From assembly GCA_946902875.1 (NCBI GenBank), contig OX336336.1, forward strand, positions 25,623,558 to 25,687,557: 64,000 nt of DNA, written 5' to 3'. The position numbers and the translations under genes are program-made. Source of the DNA: Nematopogon swammerdamellus (taxonomy: Eukaryota; Arthropoda; Insecta; Lepidoptera; Adelidae). The notes under the pieces are model-generated. The model saw only the letters and a program-made list of their open reading frames with translations, did not search any database and had not been told where the DNA came from. Each line of letters starts with the position of its first letter. The stretch's first letter is position 1. Below, in pieces: positions 13,201-25,200 of this stretch.

Positions 13201-16200
13201 GGTGGACTACGGACAATAAAAAAAAATGCCCGTAGTCCACCCAGGTGGACTGAGCAGGTGGACCACGGGCAATATCAATTTTATAATTTCATGCTACATA
13301 TCGTAGAGGTGGACTACGGACAATAAAAAAAATGCCCGTGGTCCACGCAGGTGGACTGAGCAGGTGGACCACGGGCAATATCAATTTTATAATTTCATGC
13401 TACATATCGTAGAGGTGGACTACGGACAATAAAAAAAATGCCCGTGGTCCACGCAGGTGGACTGAGCAGGTGGACCACGGGCAATATCAATTTTATAATT
13501 TCATGCTACATATCGTACTGGTGGACTACGGACAATAAAAAAAAAATGCCCGTGGTCCACCCAGGTGGACTGAGCAGGTGGACCACGGGCAATATCAATT
13601 TTATAATTTCATGCTACATATCGTACAGGTGGACTACGGACAATAAAAAAAAAATGCCCGTGGTCCACCCAGGTGGACTGAGCAGGTGGACCCCGGGCAA
13701 TACCCCCCGGGGGGCCCCCTTGATGTTGTATTATTATTATATGCAGGTGAACAAGAACAGTTGATGACGATAACCGGTGTGCAGGTTCTGCATAAAAGAG
13801 GATGAAAAGCCCTTACACATCCTTTGTGAATGTGAAGTGCTCATTCACAGTAGAAGCCGCATTTATGGGGGTTATATTTTTAACCGATGTCAAATACAGG
13901 CACTCTATTTACTGATACTGACATCTTTCACCTAAATAGATTTGGAAATAAGATTATAAATGCATTGATGAGCGAATAAGTATCACCCACACATGCATTC
14001 ATAACTAGATTAACACAATCATTAAATAGTGCATTTATCATCATTATCAATACCATTGAGGTTTGATGTTATTTTATTTTATTTTCTTACCAATCTGTTG
14101 GTAAAATTTTCTCATTGTTATTCTTTCGGCTAAAGGTTTATTTTTATTTTTTCTTATATTTCCATATCTTATATTTCCTAACCCGTAATGAGTGTAATCC
14201 TTTATGGAAATCTTTAATAGGCCATCGTTAAGTGTTCTTTCTGTATAATTTGTATGACTTGTTCTGTTGATTTCCTGAAAAGTAGAGAAAAAAAATTTTT
14301 TCCTCATAGATATATAAAGTGCTTCATTATTCATGTCAAACATTTCGGGAGGGTTACATAGACACTCAAATAAACACGCTGTGCAAAAAAAATTATATGT
14401 CTTTAGCATTACTTTTCGAGAAATTTAACAAAACATGTTTGCTACCTAAACATTAACCTGTGTGTAACAGTAGGTAACTTGCATTGTACGAGGTCAATGA
14501 CCGTACTATGTTCAAACGCAGAACAGCTGCTTGTTGTAAGTAAGTCACAAGGTCACTATGATTGGTTTTTACAGCTACTTATTTGATTTTATTTTTTTGT
14601 TAGGAGAAAAAATGCTCCTATAAACATATGATTTTTTCTTACGTAAAGTGTTGATTTGAGTGCGTATGTTGCTCTCCCGAAATTTATGACATAAATAACG
14701 AAGCACCTTATATGTAGAATAGAGGGATGGTCACCTGAGTTGCCCTCCTTGGCGAGAACGTGCTCCGACATGGTGATCTTGGAGGAGGAGGACGCGGTGC
14801 GCAGCGACGAGTAGAGAACGCAGCACGTCCAGATGCACAGCCCGATGATCGACTCCTTGTCGAACGACTGAGACAAAAACGGCTCGCGTTTAGTTCGTGC
14901 GTGTGTGCGTGCGTGCGTGTGTGTGAGGGTGTGTGTGCAGGTTCTGTATAAAACTGTATATGGGTGAATCAACTTTTTCGTGTAACGTAAAAACCAGCTG
15001 CAAAGTCAAATACAAAAAAAAAGTTTATTACAATTTATTACTTAGTTGAAAATCAATAAGTATAAAATACTTAGGTTGATACGCAATTGAAATAAAAGAA
15101 AGAGAACTATTTCAAATAAAACATTAACCAAATTTTTAGGAGTGACCCAGGGGACAATTTTGTCCCCAGTTTTGTATGGAAAAAAGGGGTTGTCCCCAGG
15201 GTAACCAATTTTTTTTTAAATTAGTCAAAATTCTTTGTGCAGCGTCTTTCTAATTAATCAATTACTTACCTAGGTCGCACTGACAACAGGGCTCAGCGGC
15301 CCTAACTCTCACACTTTAAATCATTATCATTTCATGTTCCTACATGAAGCAAATGATTTGTGAAATTGCAAGATTTTAATGATCGGAACGTCCTCTTGGT
15401 GATAGATAACATATATTGGGGTGGCAGTGTCAAATTATTGTGATGAACGAATAAATATAAAATATAGAAACAGGTGTAGTGTAGGCGGACTGCACTTACC
15501 CTATACTCCCTCTGTCGCGGAATGATACAGACAAATAAATAAATGTCATTTACTCATAGTACATACATACACACACCGACAGTGGCGGCTGGTGACTTCA
15601 GTGACCGGTAGTGCGCTAAGTACCTACCTACTTAAATACCAAATTACCCAACACATTCCCCTCATGTTATTTTAAGATCGGGACTTCCGATTTTTTTAAA
15701 TGCCTGCGTTTAATAATTATGTACGTACCTAGTATGAATATTCTCAAGACACTCAATGAGTTGCAAAAAACAAGAAAAGAAATCCAAACAACTTTTTTAA
15801 CTAATTTTAGTACCTTTATGAACACATCCATAGACCACAACACTACTGCAGCTTTAAAAAAGAAAACAGTAGTAATGCCCCAAAAATACTTTAAAAAAAT
15901 ATATAAAAAAAAAAATAAAAGCATTTGAAAAGTAGGAATTGAACCCGGGATCACCTGATTGTAAAGCCTTACCTTTAACCAACGCATAGGCAAATATCGG
16001 CACCACTTACTTCACAGTATCACACAGAAAACACAAAACCTAACCATATCCCATTTCAAATATTCGCGCGCTAACGGGTATGTGACATCACATGACAGCG
16101 CGCTGACTCTAGCTAGACAGACGGACTCGTGCAAAACGAATCGCTCGCGACGCGACGCGTCGCACGCGCGGCTATTCACGATATAGCGTCCTTGTTTGGC

Positions 16201-19200
16201 GCTCGTGCGCCGCACGCAGAACTCCATTTCGGCCCATACTGTTTCTATGAAGTATCTTTTGTCTCACGCGCCAGCGGTGTATTGCCGATCTCCATACATT
16301 CAGCATGGGAGACCCGCGTGCGCTCTCCGATTCCGCGCGGGGCGCGCGTTTACTCGCAAAAAAGTGTCTTGTGATCTATAAAATAAGGTCGAATTCACAT
16401 TCGTATTTATTTGGAGTACGATCTTTATGGTTTTAATGTAGGTATATTGTAAGATATTATTTATTTTGAGTGAAGTGAAGACTTCTCGTGGTATGGTAGT
16501 GCGGCACACGAGCGCACTTTAGGACCAGCCGCCAGTGCACACCGACTAGCATATATATTCGGCAAATAAAATAATAAGTGTGCCATTGATGGTACAGATA
16601 TCTCACCAGCGCGGGTGAGCCATACTTGTAGTTGTAATGCGTATAGATACGCATAGACACGTGCTCCTGTGTGCGTAAGCACAGATTACTTCATAGTTAC
16701 TTCGTAACAGATAAATCACTCCATAGAAAATGTTCCTACCTTCGGGCTTTAATAGCCTACTGCTTCACGTCGCCAATCGCTGCGTGCGAAAATGTACCAT
16801 AACGATCGAGTGTAAAGTGCTTATTGCTTTGCAGCTGCGCGCAGTTGCGTGGGCGAGCGTCTATGTATACTTCGCCCGGCTGATGAATTTCCACTGAAAT
16901 AGACCGCCGGCGGCCCGTCAGGCGGTAGGTAGTTAGCGCGCGCAAGTACATACAGTGCGTGAGGCCTGGCGTAAGTACATGTAGCGTTAGCAAACTCACA
17001 CACACACACAGGAGCGCGTGTCCTATACGCATTACAACTACAAGTATGGCTCACCCGCGTTTGTAAGATAAAACATCTGTATACTATCAATAATATGTGT
17101 TTTATTTAATAGGTACGAGTTCCCCGCAGCAAATCCCCGAGCTTTAGAAAGAGACCGTCCGGCTGTAGAGTCGTCACTGTTGCACAAACTTGCGTGTCTC
17201 TGTTCGACGGCGACGACGCTCTACAACCGGACTGTCTCTTTCTAAAGCTTGACACTCATTTTTTTACATACCATTTTATTGATTTGATATACCTTTCCTT
17301 AATTTTTTTAAAGCTAACCCTGGCATTTGCCAAAAAAAAGCAGCAAGTTTAAAATATAAAAAAAAATATGTTTAATTAAGCATATATTTTGCTCTATGAA
17401 AATATGAAAGGTGAATTTCGTTTTGAAAAAAAAAAAAAAAAAAGATTTGCATGTCAATGTTTCTACCCCTCATTGGCCGTTCCCGCATTTACGGAAACAT
17501 GATGAAAACGGTTGATAACTGAGACAAATTAGGTGCGATATTTTCCTTGTATTTTGACTTTAATGCAATAATAACAGGTTCACAAAGTATCGCACGCGAG
17601 ACATTGCCGGCGGTGGCGCTGCACCCGACTGAAGTCAGCTACGTATATGTACAGAGATATAAAGGTAGCCACATGGTAACATACACTGTATCCGGATAAT
17701 AAGGGTAAGCAGAGTAATTGGTGTTGCGCTGAACATACTCATGTAAATTACAGCACAACACCGACCACCGCGTTTCACAAAGTATTACGACAAGATCAAC
17801 AATCAAGCAGCAAGTGAGGCACGAAGACCCACCTGCTGCGTGACTCGGTGGAAGGACTGCGCCAAGGTGAGAGGTGGCTATCCTGTCGCCCTTTAGCGCG
17901 GCACCTTGTCCTTATCCCTTAGTCGCCTTTTACGACATGCAGCGGGGCTAATATTTTTAAGTACCGGCCCCACACAGTACGCGATAAAGTTGAGACAAAC
18001 ACTTAACTCTGTTACACTAGTATGCTGGATCTGGATGGATTTTTGTGACTATTTGATTGCCACAATTTTGGCTCTGATAGCAGCATCGAGCGTCCACGGA
18101 ACTAAATGTGTCATTTTAACTTCTTTGCTATTACAATCTGTCTGCACTTGCATGACATTCAGTTATGTGTCTTCTTTGCTTTTAAAATGGCAAGAATCAA
18201 ATTGCGCCAAATTAGCGAGTATCAAATCGGCAAAAATGGCGAGAATGAAATTGCGATAAATTAGCGAGAATAAAGTCGCAATAAAATGGCGAGAATGAAA
18301 TCGCGCCAAATTAGCGATTATGAAATTGGCAAAAATGGCGAAAATCTAATTGTGCCAAATTAGTGAGTAATTCGACAAAAATGGCGAGAATGAAATTGCG
18401 ATAAATTTTCGAGAATAAAGTCGCAATAAAATGGCGAGAAAAATTGCGCCAAATTAGCGATTATAAAATCGGCAAAAATGGCGAAAATCTAATTGCGCCA
18501 AATTCGCAAGTATCAAATCGGCAAAAATGGCGATAATCAAATTGCACCAAATTAGCGAGAATCTCATCGCACCAAAATGGCGAGAATCAAATCAGCACAA
18601 GAAATAATTGCCACTTTGTAAATTCCAGAGTACTACTATAAAATTATAGTTGAGTGATGGATGAGTGAAGCTGAATAGAGCGCGAGAAGTGTGCGTTCAC
18701 CTTTTTTTTTTTTTTTTGACAGCGCGACATGTGGCGCCGAGCCACCCATAAGGTGTCTAACGACGCCCATGGACATTCGGTCGTATGCGGGTGTTGCGAA
18801 TGCCATGCCGGCCTGACAGGTGCCCATTCACGCCCCTCTTGAAGGACCCGAGACTGTACTTGGGGGGAAATATAGTCACCTGAGTCTTGCCGTCGCTGTT
18901 CCCCGAGCCGGGCAGGAACGACGCGTTGCAGTTCTGGCCGGAGTTGGAGAGCGCCGACCAGGTCAGGTACACCGTGTACAGAGCCACCACCTATCGCAGT
19001 GTACGCTATATTATAGTTTTATTGTGTTATCCTCGGTAGCTCAATGGTGCGATCGTTCGATTGTCGTTCACGATCATGAGCACACCTGGGAGCGGTCAGA
19101 ACTTGCATGGGCGACCGTTCGACCGTTGGAGGCTGACCGTGCTACGGATCTCTGTAGGTCTCTTCCCCTTAAGGTAAGCCTTAATAAGTGATAGGGTTTA

Positions 19201-22200
19201 ACCCAACCGGGTTGGTACAACCGCACTGACTGAAAGTTCGGTCGAAAAGGCTATGCAATTCATTCATTTCCATCCAGTTCAGTGTAGCTGGTACGAACAA
19301 AGGAAAGCCACTGACACGGCACCTAGTTTACAAGGTATTCTGGTTTGACATCATGGATGTTGTAGGTGAGGTAGGCACCCATATCAGATTCCTTTTTTAT
19401 AATTTTTTTTTATTCTTAATTTTTTTTAAGGCTTTAGCCATTCCTGGCTATGCCAGACCCATAGTAACTATATTGGTATATCAGATTCCTTAAAAAAAGA
19501 CAGAATCTATAAAAAAAACAAAAATCACAAAAGTAGTTGTGTGAAATGAGTACGGCCTGTTCGCAAACCCGCGAGTAGAGTCGACGTAAGCGGCATACAT
19601 ACGGAAGACTGCAGAAGCCCGGAGCGGGGCTGCACCTCCTGCACGGAGGGCAGCACGGAGATGGCGCTCGCTATCACCACCAGGATCAGGTTGAACGAGA
19701 TGAAGAACTTGTTCAGGTCGCAGTTGTCGCCGTTCCGGCCCTGCGCACACGCGCGCAACACGCGTCATCATTATTATTTGGTAATAGTGTGCGACACTAA
19801 GGCCCACTTGCACCAACACAAATTTAATATATAAACCAGTTTAACTCGCTAAACCAGTTTAAGCTAGCACCCTTTGACTGTGGGAACCGCGTTTAAATCC
19901 ATAACTCGCTACTTAACTTTAAACTCGTGTTGGTGCAAGTGGGCCTAAGACCTACAACGATAAAAAAGTATGGACGCCGGACTGTCAAATGCTTGTATGG
20001 GAACTAGCGTCGCCGGGTTGCGGGGAGCGGAGTGTACTTACCGATGATAAGATATTCCACTATTGTGCACACTAAACTTGGCTGTGGTGTTTTTACACGT
20101 AAACACAGAGCATGCGGGCATTTTATACAGGTTTTTGCGAACGCGGCCGATGACAGACTGACGGGCCAGCGCGCGACCGTCCAATGAAACAAGTATGCTT
20201 TTACTTATATCGTGTTACGCTGGCGAGGATAGGGTTCGGGGTCCATACCTTTTTTATCGTTCTAGACTACGACCTTTCCAGGTTTATGGTTTCTTTTCCC
20301 CCTTATGACCTCTTCACGCTGACCCATGCAAGGCAATCCCTGTCACATCGAATTGAAAGTTCTTTTTTTATTATGTTCAGGAAAAAGGTTGTTTTTGTGA
20401 AAAAACTATGGTATTAGTATGAGGGGCTTGTTTAACTATTTGGTATTTAACTAGTTCAAATTTCAACAAGAGTCCATTATTTTCCTTTGGAAATGAATAT
20501 TTTAGTACGAGATGGTAGTATTATTTTGTAGCACGATTGAGACCTAGCATTTAAACCGTTATTACGTACTATACAAATGCAATGCCCAGTAAATTCACTG
20601 TTCATTTGGAAAATGCATGCTTTTGAACCATGTTTCATAGAAACAATTATAGAAATAAAATTTTAAACGCCACTGGGCAAAGCGCTCACGATTGCACGAG
20701 AAACTGTCCCGACAGATGGGGCAAAGCGCCTGGAACCAATTATCTGAAGACACCATCAGCACCCCCTCAATTAGTTAAAAAACCAATTAGACAAAAAAAA
20801 ACAGGCTCGCCACCTCTCACCTTGGCACGGTACTTCCACTGAGTCATGCAGCAGGTGGGTCTTCGTGCCTTACTTGCTGCTTGATCGATTTAATCTTGTT
20901 CGAATACTTTGCGAAACGTGGTGGTCAGTGTTGTGCTGTAATTGACCAGAGTTCTTGCAGCACAACACCGATTACTCTGCTTACCCCGATTGTCGGGATT
21001 CAGCGTGTATGATATGTCTGTATGTACAAAAAAAAAACAAAAAATACAAGTGCACTATAAAAACCGAAATCCATAATTTTTGCTTGCTTTAGCATCGCCT
21101 TCAACTCTAGGGTTAATTTTTTTTTTATTTCATACATTTTTATATTTTTTTAAATAGTTTTTTATTTCACAGTTTTTTTATATCGATTCATATTTTAATA
21201 CAATGACAGAGAAAATTTCAAAATCCTATTTAATACTTTTTAGGTCTGTGGTATAGTGCTGACGTATCGACATGCTTATGTTTTCTTACTGCTGAAAAAG
21301 TCCACACCACAAAAGTTTTGCTGAAGGTAACCACATACCGTAGTTTTTGTTGATTTTTAAAAAACCGCTGAATCAATTTCGATATAATTTATATGGGAAC
21401 ACCTCTGAAGTATGACCTACCAAACAAAAAAAGAATTTTCAAAATCGGCCCACAATTGACGGAGTAATCGTGTAACATAAAAAAAAAAACATACAGTTGA
21501 ATTGAGAACCTCCTCCTTTTGGGAAGTCGGTTGAAAACAGAATCCACACACCAGCTGTCAGCTGTCAGTGTTTCAAATAAATAAATATTGTGCGAATTGC
21601 GATCCGACAGCGGAGCGGCGGGGCAGGTGAAGCGTACATACGTTGGTGTAGAAGAGATACAGCAGCACGACGCCGGTGATGGCGAGCGCGTAGCAGATCA
21701 GCATCCCCAGCAACAGAGCGGCGTACCAGCACTTGGACTCGTGCTCCTCGTAGTTCGCTGTCCCAACGTCAACATCAACACATTAGTAGAGTTTCAGCGG
21801 CCTACCGTAGCACTCGGATCGTACACTACTAACAAGGGTCGACCGAAACTGACTTTTCATTCTCGGCCGAGACCGATACCGAGAATAGATAAATTATTTA
21901 AAAAAAATATTTATATGCGCAAATTTTGTATTATTATCTAATTAGCAGTTTTAATAAATATTACAGGGTTATCCATTTATAGAGGGGTCCATAAGTTGCA
22001 AATTTCCACTAAGTTTATCATGTAGACCGAGTTAAGAGATGAATTTTAGTGAAAGATTTGTTTGCCGGAAATGTGTAGTTTCGGAGAAAAGTTTTTTTCC
22101 CCATAGGAAATTAATTTTTCATACAAAATAAAAAAAATTAATTTTTTAAAGCACCAAAACATTGGTTTTGAATATATGTAAATGTATGTAAAAACAAGGA

Positions 22201-25200
22201 AAGTGGTATGGGTGAATGTATTGGTGGTTTAAAATAAAATAACCAGAGGCGGCGCATGTCGTTTTTGCATAAATTCCTATTCAAAATAAATGTTTTGGTG
22301 CATTAAAAAAAAAAAATCGAAAATTTATTTTGTATGAAAAATATTTTTTTCAAAATTTTTTTTCTCCGAATCTACACATTTCCGGCAAACAAATCTTTCA
22401 CTAAAATTCATCTCTTAACTCGGTCTACATGATAAACTTAGTGGGAATTTGCAACTTATGGACCCCTCTATAAATGGATATCCTATTACAGCACCAAAAA
22501 AGTTATTTTTTGGACATTTTTGCCCTTTAAAGACTGACTTCTCTCGTCGTACAACTGCCCAGCTCTGCTAAAGGGCTGTTCTTGAGCGGGACTTGGCATT
22601 GTTTTAACTTTAACCCTTTGGCCATAGCCACTCTTATATGCTTACCTCCCTTGAGTCCCATGCCATTTTCGCCGCGCGCGAAATTTTGGCGCGCGCATTC
22701 CCCCTGACCGAAATAATTAACTTATCATTAGTTGATGTTAAAAAACACCCCAACCCCGGGGGAGAAACATCCCGACTTGGCAACACTACAACACGCCATC
22801 TCACTATTATTATAGGTTGTCTCATTCTTAAACGAGATTTATCAGCGCCTCAATTGCTAGCTACATGCAACGAATTCAAGGTCAAACTTTTGTCTCTATT
22901 TGGTGAAGCCATATGAACCGAAGCGATTCGGCGCTTCACGTCTGTGTGCGTGTGCGAGCTGTGTGTGTATGGTGCTGCCGGCATTTGCGCCAACACACGC
23001 GCGTGGACAAGTACATGTGTATTGTATGCACTAACACATCTTTGGCGCAGAGTTGAAGTATTTTGTCAACAGACCCCCTTGCACCACCTCCCCGCGCCGC
23101 ACCGCCTCCGCGCCTCCGCGCCGACGCGACGCGAGACGTCCGCGTTTCGTCTATAATGTTCGGATCACTTTGGATACTTTTTAATTTTTTTTTCATGATA
23201 TTTTGAGATGATTTTTTTTCTTTACCTTCAAAATAATTAAGTGAGGTGGTGCTTCACTTGCTTCCCCTGGGGCAACGCCACTGCGGTCTACCGGTGTTAA
23301 CTTGCTCGCTGACTCACAATTAATTAATAATTTTTTGCAATCCACATGGCATAAGGTGAACCCCTGTTGTTGTTGTTGTTGTTGTTTTGGTTTGGGGTTG
23401 GCTCTAGGCCTGCAAACTAATCCCGCTTGGTTGGGGACCTTCGTGCAAAACCCCGCAGTCTCCAGCTACCCCAGCCAGCCTATGTCTTCCATGAAAGCCA
23501 CAAGTCGACCGGGTTGTCTGCAGGCCTTTTTTTTTTTTTATGGAACCTGCAAAATATTCTCCAAGCATCTCCAGCCCTCAGAGGCTAGAGATGGCTTGGA
23601 CAATTGTTTAATAGGTACTGCGGGGCTGGCATAGTCGCAAGGCGGCCAAAGTCCTAAAGATAAAAAAAGAACTCACACAAATACTCGCGGTATAAAAATA
23701 TATAATAAATGTAGGGATACTCACAGACCCAGGACTCGGCCCAAGTGTGGGCGAAGTCAATGATGAGCACCAGCTGGATGAGGATGAAGAGGAAACCGCC
23801 GATCATGCCGAAGTACATCCAGGTCACGCCGAACGTGGTGCCCGGGATGAAGAACGCACCGATTATGCCTCCGATCACCAGAAGGAACTTCAGGCCCCAG
23901 AATCTGTACAAATGCATAAGTAAATGAATGTATAAGTCAGGGGCGTGCATCCCATAAAGGCAGAAAAGCACTGCCTACCCTGAGTAAAATCCCAATTCCA
24001 CCCACCCAAACAATCAAATTAAAACGTACTGAACTTCTCGACTTCACTAAAAACATAAATTTGAATTTGCCGCGCGTTTCTGTCTAGCGCGCGCGGCGCG
24101 GGACGATCAGCGGCGCTCGCACGCTCCGCGCGGCAAAAGCAGGCGACATGATACCTGTCGGGCACGCACACTATTACTCAAATCCTGCGTCATATACGCT
24201 GCCTATACACTGGAATTGTGCGTTTGTATGCGTGTTTCGATGCGCGGTTTTACTAGGCAGGGTAGGCTAGCTTTCGACCCACTAACACCACTACAATCCC
24301 TCGTCGGTCGGTCGTGCGTGAGTGACTCGTGCCGCGTGCGCCCATGTGCGTGATACTCGATCGACACTGCACTAGTGTTTTAGCAGATGCGATCTTGATA
24401 ACTTGTGTGCGAGTACGTAGTATGAGCGACAGTACGAGTGAGTGTGTTTAAAATCGTGTTTTTCTCGAGGTTTTGATCACAAAAGTAGAATGGAGGGACT
24501 AGATTGTCAAGTGTGTGGTCTGATATGTCTCATAAAGTTAATACATCTATGTTTTTCAAAGTTCAAAAATATTTGAGTTTATGTACGGCACTGCACACTA
24601 GTCGTTGAGATTGATTCTGTTTAAATCACACAAAAGGCTTTTTTCAAAGCCACCCTGGATATCTGTATATATGACATGTCGTGTAACTGAAATTCATTCA
24701 TTTTATGGACATCTGAGGTGGCAATGAAACAAAAATCATCATCTGGAATTTCTTCATGTGGACACGAAGATGTGAGAGATGAAAACCGGGCTGAAAATGA
24801 AAGGGTAAGAGTAATAAAGTCCAACCTGTTTTTAAATTAAGTACCTACTTATTTTGAATCTTTCTTGCTGCCTGCCTACCCGGTCTCAAATGTCGGTGCA
24901 CGCCACTGGTATAAGTGGAGATGTAGTGAATGAATAGATTAAAAAAAAGTGCAGGTCATAAAAAACCAAACAGTTTTTTTTTTATTTGAGGACATATAAC
25001 AAAATCAATTTTATGGGGACCTGTCGATGAGCAGAAAAGAGATCTAACTTTTGGAAGAGTGTATGTAAAACTGCAAATAAATTTATAAAAAATTAATAAA
25101 TAAAGGAATACTGAAAAATCACTCCTTGAGATTGCAGCCTGGCGACCCAGCTGTTTTAAGGTACTCACTATACGCATATATGCCATTATAGAAAGCTAAT

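Noticed and set aside
13438..13764. 108-codon frame with 36-residue repeats
   Set aside because: It is produced by a tandem repeat whose unit length is divisible by three; the sequence is non-coding.
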